A stretch of 64,000 nucleotides of DNA, taken from NCBI RefSeq assembly GCF_000276665.1, contig NW_004955404.1:36127810-36191809 (forward strand). The letters are read 5' to 3'. The translations under genes were made by a program, and so were the position numbers. This stretch comes from Chinchilla lanigera. Its lineage: Eukaryota > Chordata > Mammalia > Rodentia > Chinchillidae. Under the pieces are notes generated by a model. It was not told where the DNA came from, did not search any database, and saw nothing but the letters and a program-made list of their open reading frames with translations. This document shows positions 1 through 11,394 of the stretch, one piece after another (positions within the stretch are counted from its first letter, which is position 1; each line of letters starts with the position of its first letter).

Positions 1-129
1 AAAAAAAAAAAAAAAAACCAAAATGTGATCCAGTGGGCTGCTTCCTGTACATCAGTGTTGGGCATTGAGCAATGGACTGCCTGAGGTAAGGCACCCAACC
101 AGTGAATTTGGAGCCAAATAAGCCATTTT

Positions 130-700
130 GGTTTTCAGGAGCCCATTGTACCTCTCAATCACACCAGCTGCCTGCAGTTGGTAGGGCACATGAAAATGCC
201 ATATGATGTCATTGTCTTTAGCTCAGTGTTGTACCCGGGCTCTGGTAAAATTGGTTCCTTCATCAGAAGTTCTCCCTAGTAGTGTCCCATATGCAGCAGT
301 CAACTATTATAGTGCCTTAATGGCATGGGCTTGGTCAGCACAGGGAATGGGGCAGGCAAAATCTACAACTGTGGCTGTAGCACCAGCAGTCAGAGCATAT
401 CTAGGTCCCTGAGAGAGACAGGGGCCCAACAAAATCCACCTGCTGTAGAAGATGAGGTGCTTGTGGTATCATGCAAAACTGTGTGGGCCCTTTTCTCCTC
501 CAGGGAGCCCAGTGGGTGCACAGCAGACGTGCCTTTACTGCAGCCTTCAGTTCAGCACAGTCAGGTCCAGGAGCCTTCACCACACTACTGTTTGCATGGT
601 GCAGGCTTCCACATTCCTGATTTCTTATGGAGCCAAGGTGCCACCCAGAAGGTAGTCTCCAGAGAGCAGCTACCCCTGTCAAGGCATCTGCTAAGTCATT
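130..700 (-). pseudogene. pol: ERV pol: integrase remnant
   Basis: Minus-strand translation shows the three positions expected of the DDE catalytic triad: QVDFVGPL at about 419-445, SDEGTNFT at about 250-273, and GVIERYNG at about 143-167. The residues before QVDF (401-682) look like a degenerate HHCC zinc-finger region. Two consecutive stops lie between the first and second aspartate blocks, and another follows the second. The enzyme joined retroviral cDNA to chromosomal DNA; this copy is dead. Confidence 0.8.
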
Positions 701-903
701 CCACAGTGAGAGGAGGGGTTTATGTTCTGAAACATGATGCAGTGCATGGCTAGTTGTCTGACTACTTTTCCATAAGTCTCACTATAGGTCAACACTACAC
801 AAGGCTCAGCGCCCTGCCAATCCTGGGCTGCCCAAGCCAGTAACCAAAATGTCAGCTTCCTAAATTCAGCCCAACTATCTGTGAAAATGTGTAGGGGGGC
901 CTT

Positions 904-957
904 CATCATACATTACCATCATATATTACCATACAAGCATTACCATCATACATTACC
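904..957. repeat. 13-bp tandem repeat inside ERV pol
   Basis: About four units of a CATCATACATTAC motif lie head to tail, with one 14-bp unit and a few mismatches. They sit between the RNase H and integrase remnants, so they probably expanded after the ERV decayed. Confidence 0.7.
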
Positions 958-1031
958 ATTGTAGCTACACTGCCTACAACTCTGCCCATTTGCTTGACCC
1001 GTGTGTTCTAGTTTAAAACCAGATCATTTCT

Positions 1032-1111
1032 GGGCCAGGGATATAGCTCAGTGGTACAGTACCTGCCTGGCAAGTTCAAGGTACTGAGTTCAAATCCTGC
1101 TACCAAAAAAT
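1032..1111 (+). mobile_element. ID-type SINE (older, divergent)
   Basis: It has a tRNA-derived body with A-box TAGCTCAGTGG and B-box-like GAGTTCAAATCC, ending in a short A-run. It differs from the young copies (GGATATAGCT, GCTACC end) and has no clear TSD. It lies within the ERV pol region and is therefore younger than the ERV. Confidence 0.85.
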
Positions 1112-1129
1112 TGTTTTAAAAATAACAGC

Positions 1130-1690
1130 ATTTCTGTAGTGGGCTGGACAGCTACTGCTATCCATTGTGGGTTTGTGCTGTGGCTGGACCCATTGATACA
1201 CCAGGCATTGGCCAGAGGCTCTTTTCCCCTTCTGCATAGGAGCTAGGTGTTATAACCTATAGTTTGTCATCCTGTACAGTTTCCTGTGTCTTACATCACT
1301 GGTCTCAATACTGTTATCAGTTTAGCTGACAACGAGCTGGCCAAAAAAGAGTCCCTCTGCTGCTAGTACATCCTTCAATGCGTGATAGCGGGGACCTGGG
1401 CTTCTCTTTTTCTTAGATGGGACTTTCCTGTACAGACCCAGCCCTCTACTGTATATTTAGTCTGTACTTCTACCATCTGCTGTCCTGTGATCCCCTTACA
1501 GGCGTGCAGGGCAGCATTTACAACTACTAAGTGTTTCTTGATCAGACAATATCACTTTTTAGCTCCTACCACAACTGTGACCAAAACCCAACAGGGTGCT
1601 TCCACTTCCCTTGCTTTTTTCACAGACCCCAGCCAAATCCAATATCATCTACACTCACTGTTGGGTCAGTGACTCAGAGATCTTATACCT
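1130..1690 (-). pseudogene. pol: ERV pol: RNase H-region remnant
   Basis: Minus-strand translation around 1560-1680 gives VSVDDIGFGWGL followed by HPVGFWSQLW, resembling the start of a retroviral RNase H (aspartate-containing strand, then the GFWS block). Stops interrupt it, and the second half towards 1130 is not recognisable. Placement between RT and integrase supports the call. Confidence 0.5.
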
Positions 1691-2059
1691 GCGTGACTGT
1701 CCTCTTTGAGTCCTGAAAAGCGGCCTCCACTGCATCTGTCCAGTCCCAGGTTGTGCCTTTTCTGATCATCTCATACAAAGTGTGCAGCTGGGTAGCTTGG
1801 TGTGGTATGAACATCTGCCAAAAGCCCAATTAGCCCACTTCTGCCTGCAATTAGCATATTGTCATGGATCTGGGGTATGCCTGGATTTTACAATGATGGC
1901 ATCAGGAATTACTTTCATCTTAGCCAATCACATAACACCTATGAATTTGAGAGACAGTCTAAGTCTCTGGACCTTGTCTTTGTTCATGGCCCACCCGAAA
2001 GTCAGCAAAGATTCCTTTAGACTGCACGTGGCAGCTTCCAAATCTGTAAGACAATCAGA

Positions 2060-2830
2060 GCTTAACATAATATCATCATTATAATTGGCATGGTTCAGGT
2101 GGTCAAGTCCTAGGCCACCAGGCTATAACATAAAGTGGGACTATGCAAATAGCCCTGTGGAAACACCTGGAGTGTCCATTGCCTGCCCTCCGAGAAGAAA
2201 GCAAATTGGTCCTCATTGTCAGGAATGAGAGCAATGGAGAAAAAGGCATTGGCCAAATCCACAACATAATAGTATTGATCCAGCAACAGGGTGAGACAAT
2301 CCATCAAGTCTGCAACATCAGTCACCAACACATGCAATGGAGGGGTCATTATTCCCAGAAATCCACAGTCATTTGCCGCATCCCATCCTGCTACTGTAGA
2401 GGCCATACTGGCGAGGGGAGAAGGCGATGTGCAGCGCCTATCACCTCCATCTCTTCCAATTTCAAAATGGGTTGCCATATTTCCTTGTGGCCTCCAGGTA
2501 ATGAATAGTGCTTTATGCACACAACCAGAGTAGCCTGCAGGAGGGTCAGTGGTGCGTGGTGTGTGGATGTCCTTGGACTATGGATTTCACCACATGGCTT
2601 CGCAAGTATAATTCTCTCTGCATGGTGTTGAGCCAAACACCGCTCAATATGCCCAACCTCTGTACATATTCAGCAATCACATAAACATAGATATCAAGTG
2701 TCCCACACCCAATGTCCCCTGAGCTCCTTGGACCATGGTTTAGTAACTTCTGTACCCTTCTACACCTGAAGTAGATCCTATGAAGTTGTCTGGGTTGCCA
2801 TATATTACTGCTGATTTGTCTCTGATCCAC
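2060..2830 (-). pseudogene. pol: ERV pol: reverse transcriptase remnant
   Basis: An open minus-strand segment at 2110-2520 contains the RT palm block: VVDLANAFFSI, QFAFF, then FPQGYLHSPT, the classic retroviral arrangement around the first catalytic aspartate. A stop follows immediately. After a frame change the second catalytic block appears as YNDDIML at about 2063-2090, a variant of YxDD. Downstream, the thumb/connection region includes KGTTWDWTDAVEAAF at about 1700-1780. The stop and frame changes show that it is inactive. Confidence 0.85.
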
Positions 2831-2833
2831 CAA

Positions 2834-4370
2834 TGTTAGTACACGCTACATGTTCTTTGGGGACCAGTAAATAGTCAATTCCACGTGTGGCCTCTGGTCT
2901 CCTGGAGTCCCCATTAACTGAGTACTTCAACCTGCTTTCTAATTTGGATAAAAGGAAGCCATCCTCACTTCTTCCTGCTTCACTGGGGCTGACTTGCCCT
3001 TCAGGCTCATCCGCAGATACTGCTGCTTGGGACACAAGTGCTACCAGGGTGAGCAGCACATCTAGTGGCTGTCCATCTGTCTTACCTGTGGCTAAGCTGG
3101 CAGCCAGCAGGTCTATCCAAATTTGGCCCCATAACCTGTCCATAGGGCCTTGACCCTACTCTCCTGGGGCCACCCATTTTTTCTCTTTAGACAGTACAGG
3201 TTTTACAGTTTTCATCTTACCTTAGTGCTGTACACCCACATCCCCAGCAGGGCTAAGGCATCCACAGTGTCATGCATCAGATGATCTGTGAAGGGGCTAG
3301 CAGGGCCCCCACTGCGCTGAAATGTGCCAGCTAGCCCACTCTCCAGAATGAAGTCCTTCATGTATGCCCTTAGCAGTGCTTCACCAGGGCTAAGATATGG
3401 CATAGCAAACATCATTTGTCACATGCCCATTTCTTGTAGTACAGTTACTGAGTCTATTTTGTGATTTGCTCTGGCAAATCCTCAGGATTCGCCCAAACCA
3501 GGTGGGCTTCTGCCATTAACCAGTTTATTAAAGTCCAATTGCCTGCTCATGGGGCTGTCCTCTGCACATCCTGTGGAACCTGTCACATAGGGGGCTGCTG
3601 GCTATGTTAGCTATTTGGAACATCTCTTCTGGGCTTAACTCCATGTTATCATCCTTGTCATCCCACAGCTGTAGCAGCTACACAGCCACTGTTTCACTCC
3701 TTTTTGCTTCAGTTGTTTCACCAGCTCCCTTAACGTGGCCGTGTATGTCCTATACGTTGTGTGGGGGTGGAGATGGGCAGTCCCCCTGGCCCCCCTCCTC
3801 GGGCTGGAAGCTTCTCCAATTCCATCTTCCGCTGACTAGGAGACCTTGCATGCAGTACCAGGGAACTCTCCCAGGACTCTCCCAGTGATGGGGACTCATG
3901 CCTCAGGAGGAGGCAGTACTCCCTGTGCCCTGCAGCATGACTTCTGCAGCAGCCAGGCATTGTGCCAGGTCCTCCCTGCCTCTTGCAGCTGGCATACTGG
4001 CTGGAGCATGTCTTCTGCCTTTTGCCCCACGTGGTAGAAGAGTGAAAAACAGCCAAGCCACCTGCCCTGCTGACTTGGTGGGGAGAGGGATTTGTACATC
4101 TAACACTTCTAAAGTCTTCTAAACCTCCCAGCCTGAGAGACGGAGCACTTCCCGGTCTTCAGTGGCCTTTCAAGCCACTGCAAAAGTGGCTACAGATAAA
4201 GAGGGCGAGGCTGGGGGAAGCATGTCAGCAAACCCTTGGGGTCTCCCTCGCCATCAGGTGCTGTTCCCACAGTCATCAAGGGGACACTTACCTCATCTGC
4301 CAACTGTGCCAGTTGTCAGGGCTGGGGGCTATTTTCATGGGGGATGTCCACAAGGAAACAAAGCACACTG
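2834..4370 (-). pseudogene. gag/protease-position remnant of the ERV, unrecognised
   Basis: Between the primer site and reverse transcriptase, minus-strand frames are open only in short pieces (for example 3212-3415, 3730-4056 and 2805-3143). None shows a capsid major homology region, a CCHC zinc knuckle or a DTG/DSG protease motif that I can recognise. Base composition is higher in GC than the rest of the window, as expected of former coding sequence. Assignment as gag is by position only. Confidence 0.4.
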
Positions 4371-4372
4371 AG

Positions 4373-4381
4373 CTGACACCA
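4373..4381 (-). other. Retroviral primer binding site, tRNA-Leu-like
   Basis: The minus strand reads TGGTGTCAG, the first nine bases complementary to the 3' end of tRNA-Leu. The match breaks down after that. A Leu primer is the convention of ERV-L elements, which agrees with the pol motifs downstream. Nine bases can match by chance, but the site lies at the expected end of the provirus. Confidence 0.45.
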
Positions 4382-4383
4382 GT

Positions 4384-4770
4384 AACAACATCAAACAAAT
4401 GTCTCCGTTGTTTGGCCCAGACATTTTGGCCATATCAGGCATTACATTCTCATGTACTGTCATAACCATGCAGTGCATGCGTGACTGGTCTATGCTAAGT
4501 CATGCTTCTGGGAGTGTATCCCTTTGTGCTCACGTGCCAGACAAACGCCTTGGGCTTTCCAGCAATTTGCTGTGGCTCCCCTCCATCTTTTTATTTTAAG
4601 CACACCACCGAAAGGATTAAAACAATGAAGACCTTCTCTGCTCCATCAGGAAAATGCTACAAGCTAATTGTCCAGGAAAGTACTTTTTCCCTCTGGGCAA
4701 TTACCTCTGTAATCAGGACTAAGTATTATTCCTCTGGGCATGGAACTTTAGTATTAAATGATAGTTAGAC
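4384..4770 (-). repeat. Candidate 5' LTR of the ERV
   Basis: This stretch lies immediately upstream (minus strand) of the tRNA-Leu-like primer site, where the 5' LTR should be. It contains an AATAAA on the minus strand (4590-4595). I cannot see the second LTR, and the TG/CA termini are not clear, so the boundaries are inferred from position only. Confidence 0.3.
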
Positions 4771-5046
4771 ATCATAACTCACTTCAAGACTCTCTTACCT
4801 TGTGGGTTTAATAATATTGAATTATTTGTCACAAGTGTTGCTCTGATCTATCTCTTCTCCCTTCTTCAAGATTTATAATATGTTACTTAATTCCATTGAT
4901 CTGCATTGAACCACAAGCAAAAACATCACCAAGCTTCCTCGATCAAACTTCTTAAGGTAAATATTAAGATTTATCATTGTGGCATCACCTTTATAGCAAA
5001 TAGTTTATCTAACAAGCTTAGTTTTATTTAAACAAAGCTTGTCTTT

Positions 5047-5210
5047 GAGCCTGTGATGGCGATGCACAATCCTAATCTTAGCACTTGGGAGGCTAGGCAG
5101 AAGGATAGCCGTGTATTCCAGGCCAGTCTCAGCTACATAATAGTGAATTTATGGCCAGCCTGAATTTCATAGCAAAACTCTCCCTTAAACAAACAAACAA
5201 ATAAAAAAGT
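5047..5210 (+). mobile_element. B1 SINE, diverged
   Basis: The 7SL-derived layout is present: an opening like GGCGATGCAC, the GCACTTGGGAGGCTAGGCAG block, then GGCCAGTCTCAGCTACATAA and a second half-copy GGCCAGCCTGAATTTCATAG before an A-rich tail. The doubled segment is the internal duplication typical of B1 in mouse-related rodents. Confidence 0.8.
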
Positions 5211-6901
5211 GTTTGGGGTGAATTTTTGGTGTGTACTGCTCAACTTTAATTTCTCTCAGGCACTTATGCATCACAAGTACACAGTGGTACACCTATTGTG
5301 TTCACTCATACTTGGAACCTTCGATGTCCTATGAAGACAGAACCTCAAGGGCAGAATTACGCCTTGCTGCTTATCATCCTGTCTTTGTTATCTTGAGGAG
5401 GAAGCAGAATCCTGTCACCTGCTTGAACTTTGGTAAACAATAAAGATGAGGAACAGTTTAACCCCCATTTTGAATAAAGCTGACTGCACACTTGCTGTTC
5501 AATCCTGTTTGATTAAAGAGAATCATTCGGGTGATTATGACACTTTCTCAAAGACTATACTTCCATTATAATTTAAATTGGCCAGTGATAAATCACATTG
5601 TACTCCATCAGAGTTAGAAAATAACCTTTACAGTCAAACTAGTTAAGGCATAAGACTCTTTTCAGGATGCTAGAAGCAGAACAAATGCAATCAGCTTTCA
5701 GAATTAATGAGCTCATGCACTGTACAACTATAAGTCAGCAGCCAGTGTTCCTATTTCCTCCAGGGATTGCTGTGAGTTCTTTATATTTGTTCTTAAATTC
5801 TATAATCTATTCTTTCTTAAAACCAACAAGGTGTTTACATTTGGAAGGTGTCATATTAATATATCTCTTGTAAGGACTCGTTGTTCAACATAGGTAGATG
5901 AAGTAAATAAATGAAAAGGTAAGGTAAAATAATTATATGCGTAATTCCTCATTTAACAAAATATAAGGAGAGGTTAAAAACTACAGTCAATGTTTAAATT
6001 AAAAAAAAAACTCATTAAAGCAAAGGATACATTGGCATCAATTCCCCTCAAAATACTCCTTTCTCTTTGAACACATGAATCACATTATTCTTGCCACTTT
6101 CTGAAGCAGTTTTAGAAATCCTTTTTCATGAGTGTCTGTATTTGCACAGTCATGGACTCCTTGATGTCCTGTGTCAACAAAAACAAATTATCTCTCATGG
6201 TCATTTTGTGTCTGAAGAAGTTGAAGTTGCACAGTACAAGTTCCTAAGAATAAGGCAGATGAGGATATACCGTCACTACTTAACGTGCCTGTATTGTACT
6301 TGGGTGACACTTAACAGTAGCATTCACTATATTTTTGCTCACATCTTGTACAAACATGAAAGAGAACTTTCAGAACTACTTCACAAAATGGTAGAAAATG
6401 ATGAGATAAGTGTCTTTCAAATAAGGGAGCATAATCTAAGGGTAAGATAATGTGTTTTTTACTGTACTTTCAAAAAAATATTTACATTGTTCTTTATCAT
6501 ATCTGTGTGTGCATATATGAAATATACATGATATACAATCAGAACAAAAGTGACTCAGTAACTTTATATATCTGTGTGTGCTTATGAAGACACCGTGTGT
6601 ATTAGCATTATAAACCAGAGAACTAATAAATTCAGCTTTCTTTACTTAAATGGAATGGAATCTGTAGTAGCAAAATGATCATATTAACTATCAGATTGTG
6701 ATTAGTATTATAGGAGATACCAAAAAAAAAAAACAAAACAAAAAGCAAGGCAGGTTTCATTTCTCCCAGGCAACATATACCTTTTCTGGGAGATTATTAA
6801 AATTGAGCTTTAAGCAGAAAAGATGTTTTAAACAAGTGGCATGGAAACAGAAGATCGTTTTAGTAAAGATGTAAACTTGAGAAGTATGAGACTTTTCACT
6901 C
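5211..6901. other. Non-coding, nothing recognised
   Basis: AT-rich sequence with small A-runs. A 119-codon plus-strand frame at 6091-6450 has no family motif, signal peptide or splice context that I recognise, and I treat it as chance. Confidence 0.5.
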
Positions 6902-6917
6902 AAAAAATGTCAGCTCG

Positions 6918-7010
6918 GGCTGGGGATTTAGCTCAGCGGCAAAAGCGCCTGCCTGGCAAGCGCAAGGTCGTGGGTTCGGTTCCCGGTACCGGAGAGAAAC
7001 AAAAAAAAAA
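6918..7010 (+). mobile_element. ID-type SINE, young
   Basis: The body is complete: GGCTGGGGATTTAGCTCAGC start, GGTTCGGTTCCCGGTACCGG end, and an A-tail. It is flanked by an exact 16-bp TSD (6902-6917 and 7011-7026, ending GTCAGCTCG). The exact TSD shows target-primed retrotransposition and a recent insertion. Confidence 0.97.
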
Positions 7011-7026
7011 AAAAAATGTCAGCTCG

Positions 7027-8282
7027 ACTTAGCTCTCTTTGTCACATCTTCACCTTTATGAAACATGTGCAGTTTGACTCTGCCCTAACTTGGCAATGGT
7101 GCCATGGAAGATGAGTACAGCAGTGCAAATGAACTCTTCATAATTATGAATAATCAGACAGGGGATTGATAACATTATTCAACTCTGTTCATAAATGGTT
7201 ATTTTTTATTTGAAAGACGACTTTCTTCCTTACTATTGTTACACTTCTCTTTTGTTTGACAGATTCTCTAAGTAACCTTAGTTTCTCAAACTCGGCTGTG
7301 TTCAGGCATTCTTATGATTTTGGTTTTATTAATATTTCTATTGTTTATTCTCTCCCCCAAGATTACTAACCTAGCCAAATGAAATAAGCATTTTCACTTT
7401 TCATTCCAAGAATTTCTGAAAGCAGGTTTTAAAACAATTAGTAGAATATTATGACAGTGCAAACTATTTCATTTTACACATATACAACTTCTATCTAATT
7501 CAAAAGGATTCTTGAGGGAGTAATTTAATAATACATATAGAAAAATATGCTTCTAATCTTATTTCATTCACAATGACAGATGTTATAAACTAATATTGTT
7601 GATTCAGTGTATATCCAATTACTTTTCCCTTAGTAAAAGTAAAATTTACTTATGATTTGATGAAGACTAATAGTCACTCAAATTTCTGGAGATTATTAAA
7701 TTCTTTTAATCCTCAAAATATTTGGCTATCATAAAGAAATGGAATGTAAGAGAGATATAATTACTGTGTTCACTTTAATATCCGATACCATGTAAGTTGA
7801 TACATCCCACTTTGAACTGTATCAGAAACCAAAAACTGTGATGCTTTCCTATAGTACAGGTATATATTTTGCAAGTAATTTATATCCCTTCTATTTCAAT
7901 GTGTGTGGAAGTGGTGAGGAGATACAGAGCCTCATTTTCCATTGTTCTAATTTAGGGACTCAGGCTTTTACAGCCTCTATAAAGAACATTGTCTACCCAT
8001 AGAGCACCAAGGGAGGGAAGATGGCAAGCCACACATTCCTGCTTAAAGGCTTCCACCCATACTGGCCATACATTTCATTTGCTAAGCAAATCTAAATATC
8101 AATCATTAACCCCACATAAACAAGAAAGTGACACTTTACTACCCATATTTCAAAACAGGAGGAGAATTATATATATACAGATATCTATATCTATCTATAT
8201 ATATATATTCCATATGTATGTATATTAATAGAGTGAATCCATAGGAACTGCAAACATTTTTTGTATGAAAATGTAATCTGGG
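7027..8282. other. Non-coding, nothing recognised
   Basis: AT-rich intergenic sequence. It includes an AT/ATCT-type simple repeat at about 8167-8226. No repeat family or gene was recognised otherwise. Confidence 0.5.
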
Positions 8283-8333
8283 TTTTAAAATATTACAGAT
8301 AAAAAAATTAAAAAATTAAAAAATAAAATAAAA

Positions 8334-8428
8334 GGGGCTGGGGATTTAGCTCAGTGGCAAAAGCGCCTGCCTGGCAAGTGCAAGGTCGTGAGTTCGGTTC
8401 CTGGTACCGGAGAAAAACCAAAAAAAAA
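8334..8428 (+). mobile_element. ID-type SINE, young
   Basis: Full ID body with CTGGTACCGG end and A-tail. A 17-bp segment ending ATTACAGATA flanks it (about 8284-8301 and 8429-8445). The left copy is separated from the SINE by an A/T-rich simple stretch (8301-8333), unlike the clean TSDs of other copies. Confidence 0.95.
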
Positions 8429-8445
8429 TTAAAATATTACAGATA

Positions 8446-11394
8446 GTTTCACTTGATCAGGTATAAAGACTTTATGCTTCTAGTGAATCTTCATCAATTT
8501 CTATATTCCAAAGCGAGTAATATAATCACCATGGACATCCTGAATACTTCCTAGAAGTCAACAAATTACATGTATAATTTGGGGACTCACAAACTAAAGG
8601 ACCTAAGGAACTGCTGTAAGAGGTGGAGGCGGCTTGCTATACAAGAAAGCAGTGATGAAAACGGACGCCCAGCAGGGGAAGACACAGACTCAATCCCTGA
8701 TTCTATCAGGCCTTTTGGATTGTGCAAACCACAGATCCTAAAGCTGCCATAGCACAACCAGTGACTGGATGGGGCTAACAGACCGAAATGTATCTTCCTC
8801 TCCATCTTCCTACACCACAGCGCAGCATCTTACTACAAGGAAATGATACCTCTACTGGTCCAAGTATGTTCAGCTTTGAAGTGTGCTCTTTTTCTACCTT
8901 GTAGCATATTTTTTTATTTTTCTCCCTACCAAATTGTTCAGATTAAATAACATATCATTTGATAATTTTCATTTAACCAGGGATACGTTTCACTTAACTA
9001 TTACATTTTACTTAAATAATACACTAGGCACTTGGCAGCCGAAGAAAGGATGAAAGTTGAAGTATCCATGATCTCTGGCCTGAAGGACCTCACTGGGAAG
9101 GGTGAAGGAGAAATGCAAATTAATTGAGGCACGGTATGGTTGGCATTATTATGACAGCTCAAACCTTTACCAAAGGGACAAAACACAGTTACCTCTGCTT
9201 GAAAGAGTTCAAAGCGTTTTCCAGTAACTGATTACATAGTAGGATTAGAAGTTTTCCAAGCTTGAGAAACAAAAGTCTTTAACATAAAGAAACCAGTGTA
9301 TATACAGACACATTGTAAGACAGTACTGGTGTTAGAGAGCAGCAAGTACTAGGTGGACTGCAAGAAATTAATAGAGATTTTATTATTGCTACTGTTAGTA
9401 CTATAGATATTTCAATTAAAGGATCTAGATGATCAGATTTGTTTGAAAAGAAAAGAATTTCCTGACAAAACTAATATCTTGGTACTTACCATTTCCTTTC
9501 ATTTAGTTAAACCAGTGACTGGGTGCTACTTCCCACACAGTAACCTGATGGATTTGTAAATAATATTTCAGTGCTACCACCCCCTCATGGCATTGCCATG
9601 TCCCAGAGCATGTGCTGTCTCCCTTGGTCACTTGGTCATGAATATAGACACTTTCATTCTGTTTTCCCTAGGCACACCTATGTTCTTCCCCATTTCCACA
9701 TCCCATTCCTCATTTCATTTATTTCTTTCTTTCCTTTTCTTTGACTGACAGCTTTGCGACCATGTCGATTTTACTCTTTTTTTGATTAATGCTGCTCCTG
9801 TGGGTTGTTTTGTCTAAATCGTAAATTAGTGTATTGGAAGTAATCAAATCACATTATTGTAGGTTTTCAAATCACTAACGTCTGTTTTGAAATATACCTT
9901 GTTTGGGATACTGCCTCTCAAATAATTAACTGCTTATTACTTTTGCTTCAGTGAAAATCAAAAAAGGTTAAAGACAAATTTTCCCTACTCACTTAACCCA
10001 CCTCCAGGAGAAGAGTGTGTGCCAAAAAAGGATTCACATATAGAAAATGTGAAAAAAAAATCCATAAACATTGGCCCAATTCTCAGAGAATTCTGCCATA
10101 TAATAAAACCCTTTCATATATTATGTCTTAAAGTGCTGAACATTTCCAATTTTAAATAGGAGTGGAACCAAGCATAGAAAATAAATGTGTAAATCATGAG
10201 TTATTGCTATAAAATATTTCCTGCATTAAATGTGGTTCTAGTTTTGAAAATTTAAACTAACCTTACATAACAATGTATACAAAATATTCAGTAGTCATCT
10301 AATTTGGAAGTCAAAGTTTTCACTATGATAGTGTTTGTCCTCAAATCTCCATTTGCACCTTACAAATGTTTTCTTCAATGTTAATAAGTATTATTTTGTA
10401 ACTGTACATTAAATGCATTGTTATATTTACTTTGAAAGAACACACCATGTTGTCCTATTCATATCCGGGTAGAACATTGAATACTTCACCCTGTAAACAT
10501 TATTAGATCTAGATTCATATTTTATATGATAATATAGTTTCCATGACCCATTCCCCAGTAAATGTCTCTGTCCCTGACCTATTTCTTCCAGACCAGAAAA
10601 TTATATGATGTCATCCACCATTCTCCTCTCAGATGATCTGACCCTTCCCAAGAATAGAATGAATATTGAGCAGTGTTTTGAAATGCAATTACTCACTGAC
10701 TTACAAATGACCAATATATTTTCATTCTTCTCATAAAATAATCATTCAGAGGACATTTCTACCTTTGCTATGGAAACAAACAAACCAACTATAGCAAATG
10801 TAACTATTCATAGTGAGGGATTGTATGCTTACAGCCACATCCTGTGTTATACTAAGGGTGAAATTAACTGAATGTTATTTTTCTACTTTGAGATTCTGCC
10901 CTGATCACTAGGGAGCATGATGCTTCTTTCTTTCTCCTAACAGAAGCCTGTACCATCCTAGTTTGCATACTTACAGAACAGAGTCTGCACAGCAGACCTG
11001 GGGGACTGAGACATAAGTCATTTTGAACATTTCAGTTTCTCTGGTTGGGCTGATCTGGTCCTAGAACCGAAGTATAAAGATTGCTTGATGTAAAGCTTTC
11101 TAACTCTCCCTACGGTAGCCCACACAGTCTAAAGAGAGTGATAGTCATCTGCAAAAGTTTTAAAAATGACATAGTCTCTCTTTATCTATTCATTTCAAAC
11201 TAAAAGTGAGGGTATGAATAAGTGATCACTGAACACTAGGTGACTTTGAAACTATTGAAATGGAGTGTACCGACTTTGTTGCAGTGAAGAGTGCATAAAA
11301 CTTCCAGATCCTCCTCTCTGTGATACATGGCTGTTCCTAAAAATGAATATAATCATCTTATTTGCGGAAACATAGTGAGAACTATAAATAGTTA
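8446..11394. other. Non-coding, nothing recognised
   Basis: No gene or repeat family was recognised in this stretch. The part at 8570-8830 is visibly richer in GC than its surroundings. It contains overlapping short frames on both strands but nothing that I can name. Confidence 0.45.

Larger units (their letters stand above)
1..4770 (-). mobile_element. Decayed endogenous retrovirus, class III (ERV-L)-like, 3' end outside window
   Basis: The minus strand reads in retroviral order. A candidate 5' LTR lies at the high-coordinate end, then a primer binding site, a gag-position stretch, reverse transcriptase (about 2060-2830), RNase H (about 1550-1850) and integrase (about 130-700). The family call rests on the pol motifs (DLANAFFSI, YLHSP, QVDFVGP, ERYNG) and a Leu-type primer site, both known from ERV-L-like elements; a class I origin is possible. 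Every domain carries stops or frame changes, so it cannot encode a functional polyprotein. No env or 3' LTR is in the window. The A-run at 1-17 may be the tail of a SINE cut by the window edge. Confidence 0.75.

Noticed and set aside
203..753. Plus-strand frames of 69 and 142 codons near the left end
   Set aside because: They are antisense shadows of the integrase remnant on the minus strand.
1032..1111. tRNA gene
   Set aside because: The A- and B-box-like motifs belong to the tRNA-derived ID SINE; the cloverleaf is not maintained and an A-run follows. The same applies to all other ID copies.
6091..6450. 119-codon plus-strand open frame
   Set aside because: No domain, splice signal context or composition bias supports a gene, and the translation is unlike any protein that I recognise.
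8570..8830. Possible exon in a GC-richer patch
   Set aside because: Overlapping short frames on both strands, without a recognisable protein or clear splice-site pair.
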